Source of the DNA: Zizania palustris
Taxonomy: Eukaryota; Streptophyta; Magnoliopsida; Poales; Poaceae
Assembly: GCA_019279435.1 (NCBI GenBank)
Contig: JAAALK010000079.1
Span: 68,334,330-68,398,329, forward strand
Length of the DNA stretch: 64,000 nt
Reading direction: 5' to 3'
A model generated the notes under the pieces. That model was not told the origin of the DNA and did not search any database. It saw only the letters and a list, made by a program, of their open reading frames with translations. The translations under genes and the position numbers were made by a program. This document shows positions 11,006-22,074 of this stretch, piece by piece (the first letter of the stretch is position 1; each line of letters begins with the position of its first letter).

Positions 11006-13216
11006 TGCTCAGTGATGATGACGATTCGTCGTTCCTGATGGCGCTCATGGACGACGAGAAGCCGTACGTTGGTGGCTCGGAAGCAGCCATGCCGGTGGAG
11101 ATCGGGACAATGGAGCATGTCGACCTCAAAGAGGAACGTGTCTACTTCGCCAAAGCAATCCAGGGTGCTGAGACCTGGGTGGTGGACACTAGTGCAAGCA
11201 ATCACATGATGGGACTTCGCTCCGTCTTTGCCGAGCTTGACACCGCCATTGGCGGCACAGTGAGGTTTGGCGATGGCTCGGTTGTGGAGGTAAAAGGGCG
11301 CGACACCATCCTGTTCGCTGGAGTGAATGACGAGCATCGCGTCCTCACTGATGTTTACTATATTCCACAACTGAGAAGCAATATTGTGAGTCTAGGGCAA
11401 CTGGATGAACATGGCTGCCAAATCCTCATCCGACATGGTGTTCTGAAGCTGCATGATCGTCATGGGTGCCTCCTCGCCAAGGTGACCAGGGCGCGCAATC
11501 GCCTGTTCATGGTGAAGCTGAACATCAACTCTCCAGTGTGCTTGGCGGCACACCACGAAGATGACGCATGGAGGTGGCACCTCAACTTCGATGCACTATG
11601 AAGCCTTGCAAGAGATGGCATGGTCCGTGGAATGCCTCAAATCGACCATGTCGACCAAGTCTATGAAGGCTGTCTTGTTGGGAAGCAAAGGCGCACGTCA
11701 TTTCCCCGGCAAGCAAAGAAGAGGACGGAAGGACTGCTAGACTTGGTGCATGGGGACCTCTGTGGTCCTATCTCGCCGGCGACACCGGGTGGGAGACGCT
11801 ACTTCCTACTTCTTGTCGATGACCACAGCCGTTTCATGTGGGTCACGTTGCTGGTATCCAAGGACCAAGCAGCCTCGGCGATCAAGCGTTTCCGAGCTGC
11901 AGCTGAGATGGAGTCCGGGCGTAAGTTGCGGCTGCTGCGAACTGATCGTGGCGGTGAATTCACCGTAGCCACGTTTGCTGCATACTGCGCTGATGAAGGC
12001 ATTGGACAACAATTGACGGCGCCATATTCACCGCAGCAGAACGGTGTTGTTGAACGACGAAATCAAACAATTGTCTCCACTGCACGAAGCATCATGAAGT
12101 CGAAGGGAGTGCTGACAAGATTCTGGGGGGAGGCAATGACCACCGCTGTCTATCTTCTCAACAGATCCCCAACGAAGAGTGTTGAAGGCAAAACTCCATT
12201 CGAGGTATGGCATGGGTACAAGCCGGAAGTTGGGTACTTACGTGTTTTTGGCTGTGTGGCACATGTGAAGGTGACCAAACCAAACCTGGCGAAGCTAGAT
12301 GATCGAAGTGTTCCCATGGTTCTTTTCGGCTATGAGCCCGGCTCAGCGGCATACCGAGTCTACGATCCAGTGAAGAACCGCGTGCATGTTGCACGCGACA
12401 TTGTTTTTGATGAAGGTGCACTGTTGGGATTGGGAGAAAAATGGTGCAAAGGATGCACCGGCTCCATTTCACATGGAGTTCTTTTCCCACCCAGCCACAA
12501 ACATCACAGGGAGCATTCATGGACCAAAAGGAGGGCAGGCGATGAATGGTGATGCTGCCGATGAGCCAAACTCGCTGGTCTTGGCAGATCGGAGTGCTGC
12601 TCCAACGCTAAGTCCTTCCACTGGGAGGGCTTCACCGGTCTCCGCTGCCACGACAGTCCCGATAGGCGCCATGGAGAGTGATGGTGATACTGTGTCACTA
12701 TCTCCACCACGACATAGGATGGTCACGCGTGCTCGTGATGGCATCGTCAAGCTGAACTCATTCTACGACGACTACGTGATGAACGCAGATGAAAGGTTGC
12801 AAAGTGACAATGTGTGTCTTGTTGCAGCGGAAGAACCATCTAGCGTTGAAGAAGCTTTGAATGAAGAATGCTGGAGAGTAGCCATGAACACTGAATTGGC
12901 CTCAATATGGAGCAACGAGACGTGGGAGCCTGATGTTCTCCTAGTTGGGCATCGAGCCATAGGGCTAAAATGGGTGTTCAAGGTAAAAAAGGACCCTGCA
13001 GGAAATGTGTTGAAGCACAAAGCACAGCTTGTCGCAAAGGGATACGCACAACGACAAGGGGTGGACTTTGACGAGGTGTTTGCTCCCGTGGCGCGCATGG
13101 AAACGGTGCGGCTGCTGTTGGCCCTCGCTGCTCATTATTGGTGGCAGGTGCATCACATGGACGTCAAGTCGGCGTTCCTCAACGGCGACCTCATGGAGGA
13201 GGTCTATGTGCACCAG
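10951..13216 (+). pseudogene. pol: Element A pol, 5' part: protease, integrase, start of RT
   Basis: The protease active site reads VVDTSASNHM, so the invariant glycine of DTG is serine. A stop at 11599-11601 falls where the pre-integrase zinc finger should be. The integrase core follows in 11620-12420, with LVHGDLCG, LRTDRGGEF and QQNGVVERRN carrying the D, D and E residues. A frame change near 12400 leads into RT from about 12670, with WVFKVKKDPAGN, GVDFDEVFAPVARMET and HHMDVKSAFLNG. RT ends at 13216 where the LTR of element B begins. Confidence 0.85.
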
Positions 13217-13937
13217 TGTAACACCCCAAATTTTCAAAGAAATAAAAATATTATTTAATTCAATTTCTTGAATTTATTAATTTGGGAAAATACCTTAATA
13301 CCCTTCTATACCATTTTGAACTACAACATAGAGTTAATGACCAAACCAGGAGCTGAAAATTTTTGTATAAACTCCCAAGGCCAAGATATATTTTTGAGAA
13401 TTTTTAAAAAATTTTATCCACTCTGGAGATGCCCCAAAAGATTTAATCTATTTTCTGCAATTATTTTAAATCAGAAAACCTTTTTAAACAGTAACAGGCC
13501 CCTCCCCACGCTTTCTCTCTCTCCCGACCAGGCCCAGCCCACTCCCTCCCGCGCGCTCGGACTGACCCCTGGGTCCCGCTTGTCAGTGAGCCCTCCTCTC
13601 TTCGCGCGCGCGCCTGACGCCTCGACCCCACCCGTCAGTTGCCACCCTCACCCGCTCACGCTCGCTGGCCAGTGGCCCCCACCTGTCGGACCCGTCGTCA
13701 ACCTCGCGCCGCCGCCCCCAAATTTCGCCGGCCGACTTTAATCCCTCGGATTCGCTCGTCGCCGGTCCCCTCCCCTCCATTATTCCCCGGCATTGAATTC
13801 CCCATATCACGACGACCGTTTCCCCTCTTAATCCCACGCGTGATCGTCCCGTTATCGCCTGCATGCGGTGAAACCGCCTCGCCGGCGTTCACTCATGGTC
13901 TCCCCCAATTGCGCCCCCTCTGCCCCCGCCGGTGGCC

Positions 13938-13946
13938 TTATTTAAA
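13938..13946 (+). promoter_or_regulatory. Putative TATA box of element B LTR
   Basis: ttatttaaa in a GC-rich promoter-like context, conserved in the other LTR at 38998-39006. Element C has tataaag at 18016-18022 in the equivalent part of its LTR. Confidence 0.5.
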
Positions 13947-15239
13947 CCCCCCTGGTGCCCCGCGTTCGACCCCCACACTCTCGCAGCCCAGGACCAAACA
14001 GAGCGCTCGCAATTCGTCTTTTAGTACACTCCTACGGTTTCGCCTCCGGCCACTGCTCGCCGTCGCCTCGGACCACCTCCGACCTCGCCCTCGCCACCAT
14101 CGTGGCCGCAAGGACGACCCCGACCTCGGCCACCCCTCCATCGACGCCGGACCCCGCCGGATCGCTGTCGCCGCCAAGGAACCGAAAGCCTTCGCCACCC
14201 CTTCTCGTCGCCGGCCTCACTCCGTCGACCCCGGACCTCCGCAAGGGTACCCTCATGTTCCCCTAGGTGCCCTCTTTACGTTTTTAGCCCTAGCTAGGCC
14301 GGATAGCCCTCGCCGTCGCCGGAATCGCTCACCGTCATGTCGCCGGAGTCAGAGAAGAAGGGTACTCCCCCCCGACACGCGCTGTGCCGGATCCCATCTC
14401 GGCCGAGCGATCCTGATCCAACGGCGGCGATTAAATCATCTGTTCGGTTTAATCCACGCCGTCGGATCCGAGTGAAGCGGTACGGTGCGATCTCGTGCGT
14501 TCGTTGGTATTTAAAACCCTCGTTCAATCTCCGCCGTCCATCGCATACTGGTTCAACTGTTTTAATCTCAACCGTCCACGTCATTTTAACTCCCCCGCCT
14601 CGCCCGTGACCGCCCGATCGCGATCCAACAGGTGGATCTTGATCCGGCACACGCACACAGTGCGCAGGTGCAAGGTGGTCTCGGCTCACCGTGGACCGAC
14701 GCCTGTTTTTGGTTTAATTTAAATTCCAGAAATGCTTTTAAACTTGTAAAATTCATATATGGCGCATTTGAACTCTAAAAATTGCCATTTCAATTTCAGA
14801 AAATCCACAATATTATTCTCTCCACATTAGTTCAATAAAAACAATATGTTACTTTAGACTTTTTCACATTTAATTAAATAGGCATTTAAATACCCTTAGG
14901 GTAAAAATGTAAATTTAATTATTTAAATTCCAGTAAAGCTTATATTTATTTATGTATTTCCTGTTAATATGAACAAACCACTAAATTTTCTATGGACCTT
15001 TCATTTTAAATTCATTAGAGAACTTAAAAATGAGAATAATCACTTTTTAAACCCCTTTTTCAAAGGGCAACACTTCATTTTAATTTCTTTTAAAATTATT
15101 TATGAAATGAACTTCAGAACCTTAACAACTTGGTTTATTTTAAAATCAAACCAACTTAAACCTAGGTGCTTATTATGTGATGTTATATTGTTTGATTGAA
15201 TGTTGTGTTTATTTTGTTTTACTTTATTTATATTGGAAA

Positions 15240-15356
15240 GACTACAACGCCGTCGAGGAGCCAGAATATTTCCCGGAAGTTCCTCCCTCCCCATTTGCTG
15301 AACAAGGCAAGTCACCAAACCAATCTTTTGAGCATATTGGACCCATGCTTTATTAA
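15240..15356 (+). other. Conserved 38-residue frame within LTR of element B
   Basis: Reads DYNAVEEPEYFPEV, then PPSPFAEQGKS, ending HIGPMLY and TAA. The same frame is present in the other LTR at 40228-40344 and, diverged, in the LTR of element C at 19956-20078. Most nucleotide differences between B and C over the first 25 codons fall at third codon positions and there are no indels. There is no upstream ATG conserved in frame, but a T-rich stretch ending in AG precedes it, so it might be a spliced exon. Function unknown; it could be a relic of a captured gene. Confidence 0.45.
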
Positions 15357-16477
15357 ATTATCGCTAAAACACATAGGTTATACATGCATTAGTCAAATAA
15401 ACCCTTACAATATATTTATTTAGGATCCCCCGACCTTGATGTGCAACCCAGGCATGCTATCTCGCCTAACCTCCTTGTCACCACATGATTAATGATATTA
15501 GCTAGTGTCCAATGTATTGACACGATCGCTATAGGATAAAAAAATGAGTCGTAGTAAAATGGTTCTACTATATGATCCTCGTTACTCCTTATCCTTGGAT
15601 TTCTGTTGGTGATGAGTTATGGTTGTAAGTGTATGCATGGTGGGTTCCGGGTGCAAGCTAGGGCATTGGTCGGTAGCACCCAGGGCACTATAAGGACCGG
15701 TCTGAGGGATCCATTGCAATACACTTCCGTACTAACCACAAGTCTAATGGGTAAGTCCTAACTAAGGTATGGATTGTTCCAAACCGAGGCCACCATTTGG
15801 AGATGGGTCAAGCAGCACCTGCGGGTGGCTTGTACCAATGTGGCGCAAAAGGGGTGCGACGTTAGTTGGGATGCGGCCCGGCGCGCCGGCGAAACCTAGA
15901 GCGGGTGGTTATCGCTTGAAGCATTTCATGCTAAGGTTTTGACACGAGTTCCCGTGGTATGGGTCATCTCGTTTGGGATGAGTGCGTGCTTTGTGGGTAC
16001 ATGTAACACCTTGATTCTTGTCAGGCGTTAAGAATAAAATAAAGTAAATAATAAATAAATTTCAAGGAAAGGATTCCCTATAAATCAAGAAAGAGGAAAG
16101 CTAAAATATAGGCCTAAAAATTTCATTTAAATAACAATTAGCTAGAGTATTCTCCTAAAAATTCTCCTAAGCATTAAATCGCGTTCCAAAAATTTTCTGG
16201 AAATTTTGGTACCAAGGAATTCAATAAGATATAATCAACATCCTTCATCTTAAGCCTCTAACACTAATAGAATATATTACAACATGAATGTTGAGTGAAT
16301 AAAATACATGATAAATCATTTATATTAAAAATAATATAAGGCATGAGTGTGAAAGATGATAAGGAACTAAAATAAGATATGTAAGCATCTAGGTCAGATT
16401 ATTCATCTTAGGCAATAAAACCAGTAACAATTTCCCCTTAATGTTGGCACCTTCTTTTTGAACCCTTCAACTTCAGG

Positions 16478-17164
16478 ATGGCCAATAACCAAGGATCAGA
16501 AGCTCCACACGATGGAAACACCTCAGGCAATCTGCCTCAGTGGGGTGCAGCTGGACATCAGCAGACCCCTGTTGTCAATCATCCCACACTTACGGAGATG
16601 ATGACAAAACAAAATCAACTGATCGCCACGCTGCTTACCCAGATGCAACAACTACAAAAGCAGATGCAAGAGCAGCAGGCACAGTTGTTCCGTCTCCAGC
16701 AACACCAACAAGAGCTCTCCCTTCAGTTAATCTACGGGGACTTCGCCAACTTTCAGAGATTGGTGAACGAAGCAACTATACCAGAAACCAGAGTAATTCC
16801 ACCTCAAGCCCCAACCCCTGCCAAGCCACGAACCACCCTGGGAGGACCAAGCACAAGCATCCCACCCCAAGCACCGCCAGCCGGAAGGACACCAGCACAA
16901 GCTATCGGATACAAGAGGGACAGGAACAGCAAGCCAATTGTGTGCTTCAACTGTCGCCAAGGAGGCCACTACGCCATCACGTGCCCCTACCCCAAGCGGG
17001 CGCCATCCTCCATTCCGAACCCAGAGGGACCTACCCTAGTTCACCACAAAGAGAACCCAGATACAACCGAAGACACCCCCAAGTTAATCTCAATCAACCC
17101 AGATCCGGAGATCGCTTTGCCTATTTCTGATGTATCACCATCCCCTAATCCGGAGCACCAGTAG
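16478..17164 (+). CDS. gag: Element C reduced Gag-like protein (228 aa)
   Basis: Starts MANNQGSE and resembles the N-terminus of element B Gag (NHPTLTEMMTKQNQLIATLL matches NHPTLAEMMANQNQL). A Gln-rich coiled-coil-prone stretch follows (about residues 45-80). It then jumps to DFANFQRLVNEA, which in B follows the capsid. The capsid core is therefore deleted while the frame stays open. A Pro-rich linker leads to a nucleocapsid knuckle CFNCRQGGHYAITC near residues 148-161. A short acidic tail ends at TAG just before the polypurine tract. It could bind RNA through the knuckle, but self-assembly is doubtful without the capsid. Confidence 0.65.
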   Translation: MANNQGSEAPHDGNTSGNLPQWGAAGHQQTPVVNHPTLTEMMTKQNQLIATLLTQMQQLQKQMQEQQAQLFRLQQHQQELSLQLIYGDFANFQRLVNEATIPETRVIPPQAPTPAKPRTTLGGPSTSIPPQAPPAGRTPAQAIGYKRDRNSKPIVCFNCRQGGHYAITCPYPKRAPSSIPNPEGPTLVHHKENPDTTEDTPKLISINPDPEIALPISDVSPSPNPEHQ

Positions 17165-17222
17165 AACTCCGTCCCTTAGTTTTCCCGAGGTTCGCTTCGA
17201 ATCTCGAGGACGAGATTCTCTG

Positions 17223-17237
17223 TAAGGGGGATAGGAT
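17223..17237 (+). other. Element C polypurine tract
   Basis: taagggggataggat immediately before the tgtaacagcccc start of the 3' LTR; the same form as in element B at 38262-38276. Confidence 0.75.
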
Positions 17238-18836
17238 TGTAACAGCCCCAAAATTAAAAGGGAATAAAATAAAGGAAAAATAATATTAAATAAATTTCTG
17301 AATTTTGTTATTAAAGAAAATCCTAAAAGAGCCCTATTAAAGCCAAACAGAGACAAATATCCAAAATTTGGACTTGAAAATTTTATGGGATTAACTAGAG
17401 GCCAAGAAATATTTTTGAGAATTTTTACAAAATTTTATCAACATTGCTTCAAGCCTTAAACAAATAAACCAATTTCTGGAATTAAATTAATTAGAAAAAG
17501 TATTTAAATTCTTATTGGGCCGAAACCCTGAATTCTCCTCCAAAGGCCTTTCGGCCCAGCCCAACGCAGCCTCTCTCGCTGACAGGCGGGGCCAGCCTAT
17601 CGGCGCCGACCCCCGCCTCTCTCCTCTCCCGCGCCTCGGTCGGCCCCACCTGGCAGCCACCGCGCGCGTGTGCTCCTCCCACTGCCAACCCTGGCCCACT
17701 TGTCGGCCTCTTCCCTTCCGCTCGCAGCCGCTGACAGGTGGGGGCCACCTGTCAGCTTCGTCTTCAACAATGGAAGGGGATCTCCCCTTCCATTTCCGTC
17801 GGCCCCCTTGCCGATTCCTTCGCCGGCCGCCCGGATCCACGAAATCCAGCACGAGATCCTAACCCCCGTTCACCGGTGATCCGTTTCCCCCCTTAGCCAC
17901 GCGGTTTCGTCCGTTTGGAAGCCAATCTGAGAGCTATAGCAACCTCGCCGGAGTAGAATTGGAAACACTTCGGGTTTCCCTCTCTCCGCCTTCCTTTCGC
18001 GCCGCCGACGACCCCTATAAAGCCCCTGGCTTCACCGCTTTTCACCCACACCTGCATCACTCAATCCCCCACCATCCCGAGCCGCCGCCGCCTTGTTTCG
18101 GTTTATTCCCCTGCTTCGGCTCCGGCAACCCTTCGCCGACGCCTCGGTCCACCGCCGCCCTCGCCGTTGCCTCCACCGAGATCGACGTCACTTGCCCTCC
18201 CTCGGCCCCACCTCCGTTGGGCCGGATAACCGCCGGATCTCGCCGCCGCCGTCGACCCCGAAGAGCACCGTCGCCCCTTCTCATCGCCGGTCGCCGTCAA
18301 TCGCCCTTCGCCGTCATCGCCGGTACCTACGTGCTCCCCATCCTCCCCTCTATCCATTTTTTGCCGGAAAATATGGCCTTAGGCCTTCGCCGCCGACGGC
18401 CATCGCTCGCCGCCGCTCGGCCGGAGCCGGAGATGAAGGCCTCAGCCTTCCCCCGTGCCGCGCGCGTGCCGGACGGCGTCTAAACCGTGCGATCATGGAC
18501 GGAGGGCACAGATTAAAACCCCATGGGATTTAACCTGAGCCCTCAGATCTCGCCCAAGCGGTATCAGTGGATCCTGGCCGTCGGATCTCACTTAAATCCC
18601 CGCGCGCACTGTGGCCGTTGGATCCTGATCCAACCGCTGCCACGTGCCCGGCTCACGTGAGCAGTCAACGGTTCACGGTGAACCCAGTGCACCGTGGACC
18701 AGAGACTGTTTTCTGGTTTAAAAATAATTCAGAAAAATAGTTTAAACTTCCAAAATTCATATCTTGCTCAAATTAACTCCAAATTTCACCATTTTAATTC
18801 TGGAAAATTTGTCTTTTCATTCTCTACACATTTATG

Positions 18837-19704
18837 CAATAAAAACAAAATGTTTATTTGGCACATAATAATCTTATTAAATAATAAAGAAAAATCCCCT
18901 TTAGGAATTAATTAATATTTCAATAAAATAATTCAGATAAACCCTTAAAAATTTATAAAATAATATCAGAAGATATAATGGCTCTATTTCACTGTTATTA
19001 ACACAATAAAAATGGAAGGACCATGTTGTCCATGACATTTTGTTAATTAACCTTCCTAAGACCCCTCTAGGGTTTAATTAATATTCCATTTAAATAATAC
19101 AGAAAAACTCTTAGAAATTTATATAATAATTTTAGATGATATATTGAATCCAGTACACTGTTTATAAGTCAATAAAAATATAATAAGTCATTTTGCCCAT
19201 TTTGCTCCTTAAATAAACATTTCCAAGACCCTTAAAAATGAATGATTAATTCATATAATGGAAATACAACACTTTACAAAAATATCATGAAAATGACATA
19301 ATAAATTCAAAGGACTTAATGACTTGATTCTACTGTTTTAATGCAATAAAAATAACATGTTCACTTTGCCCACTTAAATCTATTAATTAACATTGCAAAA
19401 GGCCTTGTAGGGTAATTAAGTAATTCAGATAATAGAAGTTAAACACTTTATAAACATGTCATGACAACTTATATAATAACTTCAGAAAACCTAACAACTT
19501 GAGTTCACCATTTGTAATACAATAAAAATAGAACATCCATTTTGCCCACCTTGTTCTATTAAATCCTATTACAAAAGCCCTTTTAGGATATTTAATTAAT
19601 TCATGTAGTAAAGATCCATGCTTTATGAAATTATCTTAAAAGCTATATAACAAACTTCAGAAGACTTAGTAATTCAAAGTCACTATTTTTTTGGTACCAT
19701 AAAA
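18837..19704 (+). repeat. About 170-bp imperfect tandem units in element C LTR
   Basis: The motif caataaaaa recurs at 18837, 19004, 19170, 19344 and 19520, with a degenerate cataaaaa at 19698. Spacings are 167, 166, 174, 176 and 178 bp. Each unit also carries cattttgcccac-like, aaaggccttgtaggg-like and aattaattcag-like blocks in order. Each contains AATAAA, the classical polyadenylation hexamer. Confidence 0.65.
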
Positions 19705-19955
19705 ACATCAAGGCTAATTTATACCTTTTTAGTTCATCTCTAAAAAGGGAAAATAAAAACCCCTTAGGAAAAATAATTATATCAAGCTATAAAATTTAGG
19801 AATCTCATTAAAGATTAATCTTAAATATTTAAGTAAACAAATCCCTAAAAGTTAAGACCCTATCCCCTTTACTTAATCCAACAACAACTTGTATGCTTGT
19901 ATGCTTGATTTTGGATTGTTTATTGAATGTTGTGTTTACTTTTCCGTATCGAGAA

Positions 19956-20078
19956 GACTACGACGTCGTCGAAGATCCGGAGTTCTATCCCGAGGTTCCT
20001 CCATCCCCATTTGCTGATCAAGGCAAGTCATCGACCACCTCTGTGGAAACAGTTGATCATATTGAGCCCATGTTTTAA
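19956..20078 (+). other. Conserved 40-residue frame within LTR of element C
   Basis: Reads DYDVVEDPEFYPEV, then PPSPFADQGKS, ending HIEPMF and TAA. It is the diverged counterpart of 15240-15356. In this LTR an in-frame ATG exists at 19893, but the B LTRs differ in frame upstream of DY. Confidence 0.45.
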
Positions 20079-21939
20079 TAAATTATCGCTATAACTCATA
20101 GGTTAATATTGCATTAGTCCAATAATCAAGCCTTACACTTATAATTATTAGATCCCCGTCCTTGTGTGCAAACCCAAGCCATGCTTATTGAGCCTTAACT
20201 CCTTGTCGCTCTACAAATATTATATTAGCTAGTGCCCAATGTACCGGCACAACCGCTATAGGATAAAAAGAATGAGTCGTAGATAGATGGATTCTGTTAT
20301 ATGAATTTCCCCGATATTCTTGTCTCTGGACTCTGTTGGAGTAGGCTATGTTATAAGTATGGTGGGTTCGGGTGCAAGCTCGGAAACTGGTTGGTCGCAC
20401 CCGGGGCACTATAAGGACCGGTCTGCGGGATCTGTTGCAAAGCACTTCCGTACCAACCACAAGTCTAATGGGTAAGTCCTAACTGGAAGTGTGGAACACT
20501 CCGTCTCACGGCACCATAGTGGAGGGGGCAAGGGCTAGCCCTCAGGGCGCCTTGTACCGACAAAGGCTCAAGGGGGGGTATTGTGGAAACTCGACATGGC
20601 GAGACACGGTACGAAACCTATAAGAGGGTGCTGTTGAGGCGGAGAAGACCATATGGAAGGTTTTGGCACGAGTTCCCGTGAAATGGGTCATCTCATTACA
20701 CTTTTGTGTAAGCGATGAGTGCGTGCCTTGTGGGTACAGTGGTACATCTCTGATCAGAGTAATTCAATCTTTTCGAAAAGCCGAGCCCACGGTCAAGGGC
20801 GGGTTGTGTGACTACTCGCAGTTAGTTTACAATTGTTTGAATGGATGAGTTATTCATGGCATGTAAGGACTGTTGTGTGGGGAGGTAAAACGTACTCCTC
20901 GTGTTAGAATATGATGATGCATTCACATGTTTACTTTTCCGTACTAATAAATTGCTCACATTTAATGCTTTATAAATGTGCTGCTTCCGCAAAACTAGCC
21001 ACTATCTCCCTTGTTATTATCTCGCATTATATTTGCATTCGGTGGCTTGCTGAGTACATCTGTACTCACCCCATTGACTTACACCATCAGAGCCCGTCTA
21101 CTACGAGGAGGATGAAGGTCTGGAGTAGCGACCCAGTCAAGGCGAGACTGGAAGGAGGCGTTCATCTAGGACCCTTGATTTTATTAGTTTCTCTTCACTT
21201 TCATTCACTTTTGTATTAATGCGGTCTACGAACCGTGAATGATTGCTCGTCTTTTACGTGGTCGTGTGATGAACGTCTTGTTTTATTGATTTTCTATAGA
21301 ATTTCAATAAAGTCCTGATTTATTAAATCGGGGCGCGACAGTACAGTAGTATATCTCTGATCAGAGTCTTAAATCTTTTTGAAAAGCCGAGCCCACGGTC
21401 AAGGGCGGGTTGCGTGACATCCCACAGTTAGATTACTTGAATTTGTATGTGCATGATGGTTTGACATGTAAGGACTGTTGTGCGAGGAGGTAAAACGTAC
21501 TCCTCGAGTTAGATGGTGTTGTTGATGCTCATGTTTACTTTTCCGCATGATTAAATCTGACTACACTAAATGCAATAACTGAAAATGTACTTTTCCGCAC
21601 TGTTAGCCATTACCCTTCCTTGTTTATTATCCTGCATTATTACTTGCATTTGCGGTGGCTTGTTGAGTACTTTTGCACTCATACCCGTTGAACACCTCAG
21701 AGGATGCCTATTATGAAGATGGTCTGGAGTAGCGACCCAGTTAAGAGAAGATCCTGAAGAAGACGTTCGTCATGTTTTTATTTACTTATTTAATTTTTAC
21801 TCTGATGTAATAAATATGGTCTACGTGTCATGAATACTTGTCGTATGTACGATTGTCGCATGATGAACCTCTTGTTATTATTGTTTTTCTATGGAAATTC
21901 AATAATGTCTCGATTTTGATAAATCGGGGCGCCACAAGA

Positions 21940-21952
21940 TGGTATCAGAGCC
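21940..21952 (+). other. Element B primer-binding site
   Basis: tggtatcagagcc, complementary to initiator tRNA-Met, three bases after the 5' LTR end gcgccaca. Confidence 0.85.
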
Positions 21953-22074
21953 GACTTGACTGTAGGAAGCCAAACAGACCCGCCTAGCCATTAGCCGCAA
22001 GAAATTATTTCTCAAAAACCTACTTTATAAACTTTGTTTCTCCCCTCACTTTTATTCAACTTGCTGTTTTGTAG

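Larger units (their letters stand above)
16002..21340 (+). mobile_element. Element C: reduced gypsy-type element in the LTR of B
   Basis: Bounded by TGTAACACC at 16002 and GCGCGACA at 21340, with target-site duplication gtaca at 15997-16001 and 21341-21345. Removing it restores a continuous B LTR, as seen at 38277-41283. It holds a short 5' LTR-like piece (16002 to about 16440), a small Gag-like ORF, a polypurine tract and a 4.1-kb 3' LTR. It has no primer site, protease, RT or integrase, so it would depend on a partner element. The 5' piece is only weakly similar to the 3' LTR. Confidence 0.8.
17238..21340 (+). repeat. Element C, 3' LTR (about 4.1 kb)
   Basis: Begins tgtaacagcccc and ends gcgcgaca. 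It shares the B LTR plan: GC-rich block 17500-18700 with a TATA box at 18016-18022, AT-rich block, mini-ORF 19956-20078 and a conserved 3' portion (cactataaggaccggtctg, aagccgagcccacggtcaag). It is longer than the B LTR mainly because of tandem units between about 18837 and 19704. Confidence 0.75.
13217..21936 (+). repeat. Element B, 5' LTR (about 3.4 kb net), interrupted by element C
   Basis: Segments 13217-16001 and 21346-21936 form one LTR with C inserted at 16002. It starts tgtaacacc and ends gcgccaca just before the primer site. Layout: AT-rich start, GC-rich block 13500-14700 with a TATA box, AT-rich block 14720-15230 with an AATAAAA motif, a conserved mini-ORF at 15240-15356, then a conserved 3' portion. 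Compared with the other LTR, the first about 360 bp show about nine substitutions and one indel. Confidence 0.85.

Noticed and set aside
13639..14475. 278-codon frame in the GC-rich part of the B LTR
   Set aside because: Pro/Arg-rich, no ATG context, broken in the other LTR (38642-39346), no conservation with the C LTR.
17959..18533. Frames of 146-174 codons in the GC-rich part of the C LTR
   Set aside because: Same reason: low complexity and not shared with B LTRs.
18837..19704. CRISPR-like or satellite array
   Set aside because: Units are imperfect, AT-rich and inside an LTR; no conserved short repeat with unique spacers.
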